Part shown: one piece after another, positions 1-9,200 of the stretch | Layout of the letters: the number at the start of each line of letters is the position of its first letter | How positions within the stretch are numbered: position 1 is the stretch's first letter | Origin: Salinimicrobium sediminis | GTDB taxonomy: Bacteria > Bacteroidota > Bacteroidia > Flavobacteriales > Flavobacteriaceae | NCBI RefSeq assembly: GCF_900215295.1 | Contig: NZ_OCMF01000001.1 | Coordinates: forward strand, 1,178,001 to 1,242,000 | DNA: 64,000 bases | Direction of reading: 5' to 3' | Notes under the pieces: model-generated | The model's database searches: none | What the model was told of the DNA's origin: nothing | Seen by the model: the letters and a program-made list of their open reading frames with translations, nothing else | Made by a program: the position numbers and the translations under genes

Positions 1-2
1 GC

Positions 3-1847
3 TCTTGCTCAGGTGAATCTATATCCCAGATGATTGATGAAGTATCCTTTTTAAATGTTAAAAGCATAACTGTTTTGTCCCTTGTAGGCCGAATTAACAA
101 CCATAAAAGAGAATTCTTTTCAAGAATAAAAAAAATAGACAGTGGAGGGAAGGAAATTCCTGTAAAAATATTCTTTGGGAGTAACTGGCACATCCCGACG
201 TACCATCAGTCCAAGAGCCCAGTAATTGAAGAGAATAAATGGCTGGATCAATTAATTCAATTACCAAATATTCCACAAGGAATTAAGACTCTTGTAAAAA
301 CTATCAAAAAGGAGATTACTCCTAAAGAAATTTCAGAAGGGAATAGTTCTTATTTATTAAAAACCAAAGAAGGATTTGCAATTCATGACGAACTCGCACT
401 TGTGCGTAATGAATTTGGAAAGATTTCTGAATACAGATTTTACAAAGAATATTTCCAATTTTTCGATCAGTTTATTTCCTATCATGAATCCAAGAATTCA
501 AAAGAGAGAGGACATTTTCCCTATAGAAAGATTGAGGCCGTATGTGCCGTTTTCTTACACGAACCATATTTATTTGATAAAGTCAAAGCGGTCATTCCGG
601 ATGTGGTTGATAAAATAGAAAAATTTGTGGAATTATTTGTTATTGAAAATAAAATACCACAAGACTTGTTGTGTTATCAATGGAATAAAAAAGATATGAT
701 TCATCTATTATTTATTATTTACAAAGATGAAACTTTACTTGACATATTAAATAATAACTTGAAAAAGCTATTAATTTTTTCCTCCGACAGTCAATCCACA
801 GTTAACTATTTTCTTTATAAACTGCTGAAATATTTCCCTCTCGAAAAATCAGAAACAAGAATTAAAAGACTTGATAATCAATTTAAAGAAATCTTAGAAA
901 ATGTAGAAACAGATAATGTAACTCTAAATAAACAAATAAAAAAGTTCTATAATTTTTTAAAGACTTTGCCCTCAGGTACGGATATAGAATCACTCTTACG
1001 GACGTTAAGAGAAAATTACAAAAAGGAAAAAGAACCAGACTTGCATGATGACAAAATTTCTTTTAATCATAATATCTCTTTGATTCTTGGTAAGATTAGA
1101 GAGGCAATGGACAAAATAGAATCTAAAGAAACGATCCCTTCATCTCTATCGGATGCAATAGTTAAAGGTTGGTTCCAGGTCTTTAATTTCATTTCCCCAA
1201 TATTAACTTTTTCCATTACGTATGAGGAGTACCTTGCTCCTTTCCCTTATTTCAAGTTGCTTAATACTACAGAAAGGGACTCTGATTCTTTAAGAACACT
1301 TGTGGGAGCTAATGAAACAATGATTTTTTCAATTGATCAATCGTTTAACGATATCAACAAATTAAAAAAGATTGAAAGGAATACTATACTAATTCAATCG
1401 AACTTTTCATTGAACACAGATTTTCACAGACTAATTGAGCATCGGTGGACGGATTGGTCCCGATTCTACCAAAAATTAGAAAAAGAGTTGAAGAGGTTAG
1501 AATTAAAAGTAAAGCTGGATAATCAATTAAATAAAAACCATTTAAAAATCCAAATACCAAAAATCTATTCTTATAAACTAATAATTGATGAATTAATAAA
1601 CAACCTTAAAAATCATTGTAAAAAAGAAAAAGGAGCAGAGGTATATTTATGTCTTCAGGATATAGGTTCAAACGGTATTCAGCTCCACATTATTAATCCA
1701 ATTGCAGACATTAGCCACTCCAACAGTAATGGAGAAGGCACCAAATGTCTCAACCTTCTTTCAACAGCCGGCCATTTTGGATTTGAATATCAAGCCCAGA
1801 TTAAGGAAGGAAACTATGATCAAATTTTGAAATTCCAAACATTATGA
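3..1847 (+). CDS. Probable phosphoribosyltransferase-like / GHKL-ATPase protein, 5' end cut by window edge
   Basis: The frame is open to the left edge, so the true start probably lies outside; the first internal ATG is at 30. Seen: residues read just before and after that ATG (SGESISQMI followed by a VLSLVGR strand) resemble the PRPP-loop, helix and next strand of type I phosphoribosyltransferases. The middle is a long lysine-rich helical region of unknown family. The last ~90 residues (counted from ATG 30, ~515-605) resemble a GHKL ATPase: an N-box-like IDELINNLKNH and a glycine turn GEGTKCLNLL. No phosphoacceptor-histidine motif is evident. The stop overlaps the next start (ATGA at 1844-1847), so the two genes are translationally coupled. 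The region is more AT-rich than the genes after 3.4 kb, which suggests acquisition. The domain calls are inferences from motifs; the function is unknown, with signalling or defence the best guess. Confidence 0.6.
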   Translation, partial: SCSGESISQMIDEVSFLNVKSITVLSLVGRINNHKREFFSRIKKIDSGGKEIPVKIFFGSNWHIPTYHQSKSPVIEENKWLDQLIQLPNIPQGIKTLVKTIKKEITPKEISEGNSSYLLKTKEGFAIHDELALVRNEFGKISEYRFYKEYFQFFDQFISYHESKNSKERGHFPYRKIEAVCAVFLHEPYLFDKVKAVIPDVVDKIEKFVELFVIENKIPQDLLCYQWNKKDMIHLLFIIYKDETLLDILNNNLKKLLIFSSDSQSTVNYFLYKLLKYFPLEKSETRIKRLDNQFKEILENVETDNVTLNKQIKKFYNFLKTLPSGTDIESLLRTLRENYKKEKEPDLHDDKISFNHNISLILGKIREAMDKIESKETIPSSLSDAIVKGWFQVFNFISPILTFSITYEEYLAPFPYFKLLNTTERDSDSLRTLVGANETMIFSIDQSFNDINKLKKIERNTILIQSNFSLNTDFHRLIEHRWTDWSRFYQKLEKELKRLELKVKLDNQLNKNHLKIQIPKIYSYKLIIDELINNLKNHCKKEKGAEVYLCLQDIGSNGIQLHIINPIADISHSNSNGEGTKCLNLLSTAGHFGFEYQAQIKEGNYDQILKFQTL

Positions 1848-3136
1848 TTAAAACCAGAAATATAAATTTATTTGTGTTTGACACCAAAACAAACTTCGAG
1901 AAGTCACAAGAATTTTTGGGTACATCTTTTAAATCGATAAATCAAGTTGACAGTTTAGAGTCATTTAACGCACACTTAGAAAGATTAAATGATGAGGAGC
2001 TGATTTGTTTAGTTGTACATGTATTTTATACTGAAAGAATTAATGGTATAAAAAGGTTTGCGACTTCAGGAATTCTAGAAGAATATAAGGCATTGGATGT
2101 AATGTATATTTCGGACGGAGATGAAAAGGAAATTAAGCATCAAATGGTGGACGAGGGTATCCCTGAGAAGAACGTCTTTAAGTATCATGACGTTTATTCG
2201 AATTTAAATGAAGAAAAGGTTCAGGCTACAACCAAATCAGAATTATTAAAAAGAGGAACAAAATTGATTAACACTCCCAATTTCGAATTTGGTATAATTA
2301 CAGCTTTATACAAAGATGAATATGAAGCAATTAAGCCACATTTCAATTGGCTTGATGAAGAATCAATTACGGTAGGCAATAAGAAATATAGAGTTGGTCA
2401 TTTACATGGTCAAAGAGAAAGACGAATAATTGCTGCTGTTCCCAATGCAACAGGAATGGTCGATTCGGCTATAATTGCAACTCAAATGTTAGATCTATTC
2501 AGCCCCAAGTATCTGCTAATGTCAGGTGTATGCGGAGGAGGCAAAAATACCCATTTTGGGGATATTGTCTTAGCAAAACGAATATTTACATTTCAGAAGG
2601 GAAAGGTTTCTGATATTGTTGATAGAGAAAAAAACAACATTGATTTATATGATAAAAATGGCGAAAAAATAAATTACGACAAATTGTTCGACAAAGAAGG
2701 AAATCAAATCAAAATAAGTATAGAGAAATTCCAAATAGAACATGATTCAATTTTAGAATTTCAATTAAAAGATTGGACGGATCCAGAAGTGGAACGGATT
2801 AAACAAGAAATTAATAATACAGAAATTGTAAAAATTTGGGGTAGTCCAATTAACATACATTTTGAACCAATGGCTTGTAGCACTATGGTAATTAACAAGG
2901 ATGGTTTTTTTGAGGATCATATAAGGTCAGTGGATAGACAGACTGTGGCGGTTGAAATGGAGAGTTATGGGGTAGCAAGAGCATGTCAGTTCGGAAATGA
3001 AGGGAAAACTAAATGGGTAATCTTCAAATCAGTAATGGATAAAACCACGGAGAAAAATGACAAAGCAAAACGTTTTGCCGCCAACACAAGCGCTCTGTTT
3101 TTAAAACATTTAATTTATGATGGAGTTTTAAAATAA
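1844..3136 (+). CDS. Receiver-like domain fused to nucleoside phosphorylase/MTAN-type domain
   Basis: A 430-residue protein. Residues ~1-130 look like a response-regulator receiver fold (FVFDTK strand, VVHVFYTE, VMYISDGD) but the usual acidic pocket and phosphoacceptor are not clear, so it may be a pseudo-receiver. Residues ~145-430 match the PNP_UDP_1 superfamily: the opening strand FGIITALYKDEYEA, the core GVCGGG, the purine/ribose-binding VAVEMES (~368-374) and a catalytic-type Asp in SVMD (Asp ~399). Enzymes of this fold cleave N-glycosidic bonds of nucleosides or MTA/SAH. It overlaps the preceding ATPase gene by 4 nt, so the pair is one unit. Nucleosidase domains serve as effectors in several bacterial conflict systems; that this one does is inference. 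The base composition is as AT-rich as the upstream partner. Confidence 0.75.
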   Translation: MIKTRNINLFVFDTKTNFEKSQEFLGTSFKSINQVDSLESFNAHLERLNDEELICLVVHVFYTERINGIKRFATSGILEEYKALDVMYISDGDEKEIKHQMVDEGIPEKNVFKYHDVYSNLNEEKVQATTKSELLKRGTKLINTPNFEFGIITALYKDEYEAIKPHFNWLDEESITVGNKKYRVGHLHGQRERRIIAAVPNATGMVDSAIIATQMLDLFSPKYLLMSGVCGGGKNTHFGDIVLAKRIFTFQKGKVSDIVDREKNNIDLYDKNGEKINYDKLFDKEGNQIKISIEKFQIEHDSILEFQLKDWTDPEVERIKQEINNTEIVKIWGSPINIHFEPMACSTMVINKDGFFEDHIRSVDRQTVAVEMESYGVARACQFGNEGKTKWVIFKSVMDKTTEKNDKAKRFAANTSALFLKHLIYDGVLK

Positions 3137-3344
3137 TTAGCTGCACACCTTTTTCCTCAAAACAACCTATGTCAAATCACAAATTAAAATAAAAATTAGG
3201 AACTTGTATTGCGGTTAAAAACTTGTACTCGGTGAAGTAATATACCAGAATAGTAGAACTATTAACATTCTACTTTACAATTTAATATTGGTAATCGTTA
3301 TTCAGCTTTTCTTCCATCAAAATCGATTCATCAATCCCCCTTCT

Positions 3345-3410
3345 GTAACAAATGCTACACTTGTAGGTAACAAAAGTTACTGACCACCGCCTTCTCTAAG
3401 GGTATTTTTG
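3345..3410 (+). promoter_or_regulatory. Efflux-operon promoter with two Crp/Fnr-like operators and TAnnTTTG -7 box
   Basis: A perfect palindrome GTAACAAAAGTTAC lies at 3367-3380 and a weaker copy GTAACAAATGCTAC at 3345-3358, 22 bp apart start to start (two helical turns). A Bacteroidota -7 element TATTTTTG lies at 3403-3410, exactly 22 bp after the proximal palindrome. The expected start is near 3414, putting the main operator at about -40 and the second at about -62. The geometry is shared with six other promoters in the window. The rest of the 3137-3428 gap is AT-rich with no gene seen. Confidence 0.75.
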
Positions 3411-3428
3411 TCTCACAAATTTTAAGAG

Positions 3429-4748
3429 ATGAAAAGAACAAGAACCCTTGCCCTTATTCCCATATTGTTTTTAAGCTTTCTCCTGCAGGCGCAGGAGACG
3501 GTGCCTATTGGGAAAAGGGAGATCCTGGAAAGAGTACAGGAGAATAACAGCCGGTTAAGGATCTCTCAGCAGGAGTTCCTGGCAGCCCGTGCCCAGTACC
3601 GGCAAACCAATGCAGTCTTTTTACCCAATATAAGTGTTTCCCACACCGGGATGACCACCAATAATCCCCTTATGGCCTTTGGTTCCAAACTGAACCAGGA
3701 GATCGTCACCCAGGCCGATTTTGACCCGGCGCGGCTTAACGATCCCGACCGTATCGACAATTTTGCTACCAAGGTAGAAGTGCAACAACCGCTTATCAAC
3801 CTGGACGGCATCTGGCAGCGGAGCGCTGCAAAGGACAAGATGCAGGCCACAGAGCTGCAGAGCGTACGCACCGGGGACCACATGAAACTTGAAACCGAAA
3901 AAGCCTATATGCAGTTGCAGCTCGCTCACAAAGCGGTGACCGTACTGGAGCAGGCGCTGGAAACAGCACAGGCGAACCTGAGACTGGCCGAGAACAACTT
4001 CAAGCAGGGCTATCTGCAGCGCTCTGATGTGCTGGCAGTGGAAGTCCGCGTGACCGAAGTCAATAACCAGTTACAGTACGCCAGGAGTAATGTGAACAAC
4101 GCGAGCGATTATCTCATGTTCCTCATGGGCGATTCCATTGACGTGGTGCTCATTCCAAAAGATTCTCTTAGTGTGCAGTTGAATCCCGTAACCGCTTCTG
4201 AACTTCCCGGCGACCGTGCCGACATCCAAGCCATGGAACTGGCAGCCGGGGCACGCAGGAAAATGTACAGGGCCGATCAACTGGCTTTTTTGCCAAGGCT
4301 TAATGCCTTCGGAAGTTATGAGCTCTATGATGACGAGATCTTCCAGGGAGACGCCAACGGATACATGGCCGGCGTCGCATTGACCTGGGATGTTTTTGAC
4401 GGAAGCAAGCGCTTCGGAAAAACCCAGCAGTCCAAAGCCGAATTCAAACAGGCAGAATTGGAACTGGAACAACACGTCCACCAGAGTCAGATGGAATTGA
4501 ACCGCGCCACCCGCGCCTTAAGGGATGCAGAGAACAAACTGCAGCTGACGCAGCTGGCCCTGGAACAATCCAAAGAAGCCCTGCGCATTCGTAACAACCG
4601 CTATGAGCAAGGCCTTGAAAAAACCACTGATCTCTTAGGAGCCGAGACACAATATTCAGAAAAGCAACTGGAGTATTATCAGACGGTGTATGAATATAAT
4701 TATGCGGTGGCGTATTTGGAATTTTTGACGAGTAGTATTGAGAATTGA
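3429..4748 (+). CDS. TolC-family outer-membrane efflux protein
   Basis: A 439-residue protein with a cleavable signal peptide (residues ~1-21, ending LLQAQ) and two outer-membrane efflux protein repeats of long alternating coiled-coil helices and short strands. This is the TolC layout that forms a trimeric outer-membrane barrel and periplasmic tunnel. It is the first gene of an RND efflux operon with the membrane fusion protein (5042) and pump (6245). Transcription probably starts near 3414 under the Crp/Fnr-like operators. The last codons and the stop (4746-4748) lie inside a 7-bp-period repeat tract, so the C-terminus has been shaped by repeat DNA. The substrate of the pump cannot be told from this gene. 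Confidence 0.9.
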   Translation: MKRTRTLALIPILFLSFLLQAQETVPIGKREILERVQENNSRLRISQQEFLAARAQYRQTNAVFLPNISVSHTGMTTNNPLMAFGSKLNQEIVTQADFDPARLNDPDRIDNFATKVEVQQPLINLDGIWQRSAAKDKMQATELQSVRTGDHMKLETEKAYMQLQLAHKAVTVLEQALETAQANLRLAENNFKQGYLQRSDVLAVEVRVTEVNNQLQYARSNVNNASDYLMFLMGDSIDVVLIPKDSLSVQLNPVTASELPGDRADIQAMELAAGARRKMYRADQLAFLPRLNAFGSYELYDDEIFQGDANGYMAGVALTWDVFDGSKRFGKTQQSKAEFKQAELELEQHVHQSQMELNRATRALRDAENKLQLTQLALEQSKEALRIRNNRYEQGLEKTTDLLGAETQYSEKQLEYYQTVYEYNYAVAYLEFLTSSIEN

Positions 4749-4799
4749 GTAGTGAGTATTGAGATTGGAAGCACCAAATTCCAAGCACCAAATTCCAAT
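4737..4799. repeat. Heptamer-period repeat tract overlapping the TolC-gene stop codon
   Basis: Nine consecutive 7-bp units can be read, starting ATTGAGA, ATTGAGT, AGTGAGT, ATTGAGA, TTGGAAG, then CACCAAA and TTCCAAG twice over. The sequence drifts but the 7-bp phase is kept. The stop codon TGA at 4746-4748 is part of the tract. Confidence 0.75.
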
Positions 4800-4803
4800 T
4801 ATA

Positions 4804-4877
4804 ACGAATGTCACGCTGAGCCCGACTGCGAAGCAGGAGGAAAGCCTGTCCTGAGTATAGCGAAGGATCGAAGCGCT
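4804..4877. repeat. Dispersed intergenic repeat, copy 1
   Basis: Starts ACGAATGTCACGCTGAGC and ends GATCGAAGCGCT. It shares its two ends and a CCGAC...GGAGGAA core with the shorter copy at 9712-9763, which looks like an internally deleted version. It is a non-coding REP-like element inside the efflux operon; short ORFs crossing it are not credible genes. Confidence 0.65.
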
Positions 4878-4908
4878 ACTGGAAACGAAATAATATTTGA
4901 ACACAAAT

Positions 4909-4946
4909 GCCCTTCTCCCCCTTTAGGGGGCGGGGGGAAAAAGGGA
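4909..4946. repeat. C/G-rich palindromic repeat (CCCCCTTTAGGGGG type), copy 1
   Basis: A CCCCCTTTAGGGGG palindrome flanked by CTTCT and GGGGAAAA. A nearly identical block occurs at 9616-9652, and related palindromes flank nrdA at 62565 and 62654. It is probably a REP-type element that can form a stable hairpin. Confidence 0.6.
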
Positions 4947-4967
4947 GTCGGGAATACAGAACAACAA

Positions 4968-5037
4968 TCTTGAATCTTGAACCTTGAATTTTGAATTAAA
5001 GAAACTTTGAACATTAAACTTTAAACCTTGAACCAAT
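4968..5037. repeat. Heptamer-period tract ending at the MFP start codon
   Basis: Ten 7-bp units (TCTTGAA, TCTTGAA, CCTTGAA, TTTTGAA, TTAAAGA, AACTTTG, AACATTA, AACTTTA, AACCTTG, AACCAAT) run without phase change to within 5 nt of the ATG at 5042, so the leader of the membrane fusion gene is repeat-derived. Confidence 0.75.
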
Positions 5038-5041
5038 AGAG

Positions 5042-6124
5042 ATGAAAAAAACAATATACACAATAGCATTAGCTTCCCTGGGATTATTCGCGACGAGCTG
5101 TGGCAGCGATGATAAAAAACAGGCAGTGAATGAAGGTCCCGTAGTACCGGTGCAGGTGGAAACACCATCGGGGACGGGAGACCGTTTTCTCACTGCCAGC
5201 GGACAAATCGAAGCGGTAAACAGCGCCACCCTTAGCACCCGAATGATGGGGTTCATCGATGACATCCACGTGAACGTGGGAGACAAGGTGAACAAAGGCC
5301 AGTTACTGGTATCTATCAATAACAGCGACCTGCAGGCCAAACGTGCCCAGGTAAACGCCGGTATCACCGAAGCTGAAGCCGCCTACAATAACGCTAAAAA
5401 AGATTACGAAAGATTTAAGGCCCTTTTCTTAGAGCAGTCGGCTTCCCAAAAAGAAATGGATGACCAGACCGCCCGTTTTGAAATGGCGCAGGCCAGGCTA
5501 GAAGCAGCTAAACAAATGAGAAATGAAGTGAACTCCCAGTTCGCTTACGTGAACATACGTGCTCCTTTTAGCGGAGTCATCACTAACAAATTCGCAGAGG
5601 AAGGTACTATGGCCAATCCGGGTCAGCCGCTTTTAGCCGTAGAAGCTCCGGGGAATTTTGAAGTAACTGCCAGAGTTGCGGAGTCCAATATTTCAAAAAT
5701 AGAAACCGGAACCAAAGTGGACGTCATTGTAAAGTCTGTTGAGCAGACTGTTCCCGGCACCGTGGCGGAAGTTAGTACTTCGGCCAGCAACACCGGCGGA
5801 CAATACCTGGTGAAAGTAGCTCTTGAAGATACTGAAGCAGATTTGAAATCGGGGATGTATGCTACAGTGAGATTTCCGGTAGAGAAGCAGGAAAGCACTG
5901 CTGAAGCGGTAATGATCCCCACAGAAGCCATCGTGACCCGTGGTGACCTCAAGGGTGTTTATACGGTGAGTCAGCAGAATACCGCGATGCTGAGATGGCT
6001 AAGACTGGGAAGGACCTACGGTGACCGTGTAGAGGTACTTAGCGGACTCAACCCCGATGAGGCTTATATAGTTTCGGCAGACGGAAAATTGTTCAACGGA
6101 GCAAAAGTTAGTGTAAAGGAGTAA
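5042..6124 (+). CDS. RND efflux periplasmic adaptor (membrane fusion) lipoprotein
   Basis: A 360-residue HlyD/AcrA-type adaptor. A lipobox ATSC puts the acylated Cys at residue 20. It is followed by the lipoyl/barrel-sandwich half motif (IEAVNSATLSTRMMGFI...VGDKVNKGQLL), an alpha-helical hairpin (~95-150), the second lipoyl half (FAYVNIRAPFSGVITNKF), a beta-barrel domain and a membrane-proximal domain. It should bridge the TolC-like channel and the inner-membrane pump encoded on either side. The preceding gap is filled by repeats, so it is probably translated from the long transcript started at 3414. Length and domain order are normal for the family. Confidence 0.92.
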   Translation: MKKTIYTIALASLGLFATSCGSDDKKQAVNEGPVVPVQVETPSGTGDRFLTASGQIEAVNSATLSTRMMGFIDDIHVNVGDKVNKGQLLVSINNSDLQAKRAQVNAGITEAEAAYNNAKKDYERFKALFLEQSASQKEMDDQTARFEMAQARLEAAKQMRNEVNSQFAYVNIRAPFSGVITNKFAEEGTMANPGQPLLAVEAPGNFEVTARVAESNISKIETGTKVDVIVKSVEQTVPGTVAEVSTSASNTGGQYLVKVALEDTEADLKSGMYATVRFPVEKQESTAEAVMIPTEAIVTRGDLKGVYTVSQQNTAMLRWLRLGRTYGDRVEVLSGLNPDEAYIVSADGKLFNGAKVSVKE

Positions 6125-6191
6125 AGATGCGTTAAGGATTGAGGCAGTTATCCTCCCGACCGGAGGAAGGGAGATAGCGCCGAAAGCCTGA

Positions 6192-6219
6192 CCCCGCCGA
6201 AGCTTTAGCGAAGGTGGGG
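6192..6219. repeat. REP-like hairpin with CCGAAGCTTTAGCGAAGG core, copy 1
   Basis: CCCCGCC (6192-6198) pairs with GGTGGGG (6213-6219), one G-T pair, around an AAGCTT-centred loop. The core at 6197-6214 recurs at 10519-10536 with one change. It lies in the 120-nt gap between the adaptor and pump genes. Confidence 0.55.
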
Positions 6220-6244
6220 AAACGCCCAAAGAACCATAGAAAAT

Positions 6245-9200
6245 ATGAAAGAAGGATTAGCAGGCAAGATTGCCAAAGGCTTTATTAATTCAAAATTGAC
6301 GGTGTTGCTCATGATCGTGTTCATGATCGTGGGTGTGTACGCGTCATTTTTAATTCCACGCGAGGAAGAGCCGCAGATCGATGTGCCCATGGCCGACATT
6401 TTTGTTGGCTACCCGGGTGCCAGCCCTACCGAGGTGGAACAGCGTATTATCAAACCCCTGGAAAAAATGGTTTCCAACATTCCGGGTGTGGAGTATGTCT
6501 ACTCTACCTCCATGGAAGAACAGGGGATGTTGATCGTGCAGTTCTACGTGGGCGAGGACATTGAACGTTCCTATGTGAAGCTCTACAACGAGCTCATGAA
6601 GAATATGGACCAGTTTCCGCCCAATGTGAGTCAGCCGCTGGTGAAGACGAGGGCTATTGACGATGTTCCGGTACTGGGGCTCACCCTGTGGAGCGAAAAT
6701 TATGACGATTACCAGCTGCGGCAAATGGCCAATGAACTGCGCCATGAGATCGAAAAAGTTGAAGATGTTTCTATAGTGAACACCATTGGTGGCCGTGACA
6801 GACAACTGCGCGTGGTGCTCGACAAGGACAGGATGGCTGCCAGCGGAGTGGATCTGCTTGGGGTTACTGAAAAGATCAAGGCTTCCAATCAGCAGCTTTC
6901 CTCGGGCAGTTTTGACCGTAACGATAGCGAAGTTCTGGTTAGCTCCGGAAGCTTTTTGGAATCCCCACAGGATGTGGAGAACCTCATCGTGGGAGTGAAT
7001 GACGGGCAACCGGTGTACCTGAAGCAAATTGCCACGGTACAGGATGGGCCCGAGATCTCTAAATCTTACGTGAATTTTGGATTTGGACAGGCAATAGATG
7101 CTTCGGAATATCCCGGGGAATATCCTGCGGTAACTTTATCTGTAGCCAAACGCAAGGGAGCCGATGCGATGAAGATCGCCGATGTGATCCTGGAAAAAGT
7201 AGAGCATCTGCAAACAAATCTTATTCCTGAAGATGTACATGTGGAAGTTACCCGTAACTACGGCGAGACCGCTTCTCATAAAGTGGGAGAATTATTGCTG
7301 CACCTTATTGGCGCAATCATAGCCGTAACCCTGGTAGTGATGCTGGCCATGGGATGGCGTGGCGGACTGGTGGTATTCCTTTCGGTACCTATCACCTTTG
7401 CTCTTACGCTACTTAGTTATTATATGCTCGATTACACCCTGAACAGGATCACCTTGTTCGCACTGGTATTCGTGACCGGTATTGTGGTCGATGACTCGAT
7501 CATTATTGCCGAGAACATGCACCGGCACTTTAAGATGAAACGCCTGCCGTTCAAACAGGCCGCACTCTATGCCATCAACGAGGTTGGGAACCCAACAATC
7601 CTGGCAACCTTTACGGTAATTGCATCGGTGCTGCCAATGGCTTTCGTAAGCGGATTGATGGGACCATATATGAGCCCAATGCCTATTGGAGCTTCTATTG
7701 CGATGATCCTGTCCCTTTTCGTGGCACTGACCATTACTCCGTACCTCGGATTCATCTTTTTACGTGAAAAGGAGAAAAAAGGAAAGCCGGTAAAAGAGGC
7801 TGAAAAAGGCATTGAAGATTCGATGATCTACCGCGTATACAAACGCTTTGAAGAACCACTTATCGATAACAAGAAGATCCGTTGGGGCTTCCTGGGCTTA
7901 ACTGCCCTACTCCTGCTGGGTTCTGTCGCCCTGTTCTTTACTGAAGACGTAGCCGTAAAGATGCTGCCTTTTGATAACAAGAATGAATTCCAGGTGGTTA
8001 TTGACATGCCCGAAGGAACAACTTTAGAAAGAACAGCCGTGGTGACCAAAGAAGTAGGTCAATACCTAAGCGGAAGCGAACAGGTAGTGAACTACCAGAC
8101 CTACATTGGCACCTCTGCCCCAATCACCTTCAACGGACTCGTACGTCACTACGACCTGCGCGGAGCAAGTAACACTGCCGATATCCAGGTGAACCTGTTG
8201 CCAAAAGGAGATCGTGATCTGCAGAGTCACGACATTGCAAAACTGCTGCGCCCGGATATCCAGGCGATAGGAGATAAATACGGAGCCAACATCAAGCTGG
8301 TGGAAGTTCCGCCGGGACCTCCGGTATTGTCTACCATAGTCGCTGAAGTCTACGGACCCGATTATGAGACACAGATCGCACTTGCCGACAGTATCCAGAC
8401 CATACTTCACAATACCGAAGATGTGGTGGATATTGACTGGATGGTCGAAGCGGATCAAAAAGAGTACGAATTCGAAATAGATAAGGAAAAAGCCATGCTC
8501 AATGGCATTGCTCCCCAGCAGATCGTTTATACCCTGAACTCCGCGATGGGGGAAAGAGCCATTACGCAGCTTTATGATGAAGAAGCTACCCAAAGGGTGG
8601 GAATCGTGCTTACCCTGGATGAAGAGGAAAAATCTTCGGTTGAGGATATCATGAATATCCAGATCGCTTCCCAAAGTGGTCAAATGATCCCAATAGCCGA
8701 TCTGGTAGAGCCTAAAGAAGTCTTAAGGGACAAGAGCATCTATCGTAAGAACCAGAAGCGAGTGGTGTACGTGCTGGCCGATATGGCCGGGGAACTCGAG
8801 AGTCCTGTTTATGCTATCCTTGGAATGGAAGAAAAACTGAAGGAGATCGACATGCCTGCCGGTTATGAGATAAGTGACCTGTATATGGGTCAGCCGCAAT
8901 ATGAAGATGACTACACCGTGAAATGGGATGGAGAGTGGCAGATCACCCTGGAGGTATTCCGGGATCTTGGGATCGCATTTTTGGGAGTGATTGTGATCAT
9001 TTATATCCTCATCGTGGGTTGGTTCCAAAACTTTAAAGCTCCAATAGTGATGATGGTAGCCATTCCGCTATCGCTGATAGGAATTGTTCTGGGTCACTGG
9101 ATCATGGGTGCCTTCTTTACCGCTACCTCCTTTATTGGGATGATCGCGCTGGCCGGGATCATGGTGCGGAACTCGGTGCTGCTCATCGACTTTGTAAATC

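Noticed and set aside
1-33. Short frame ending ...NLYPR-stop that overlaps the ATG at 30 as ATGA, suggesting an upstream gene stop
   Set aside because: The frame of the ATPase gene is open to the window edge and its upstream codons (SGES) look like part of a PRPP loop, so the ATGA overlap is probably chance. Left sequence is needed to decide.
4752-5014. ORFs of 60-80 codons on both strands in the gap between the efflux genes
   Set aside because: They consist of dispersed repeats and heptamer tracts, have no recognisable protein features, and two strands are open at once.
6350-7027. 225-codon antisense ORF inside the RND pump gene
   Set aside because: His-rich antisense shadow of a well-supported coding frame.
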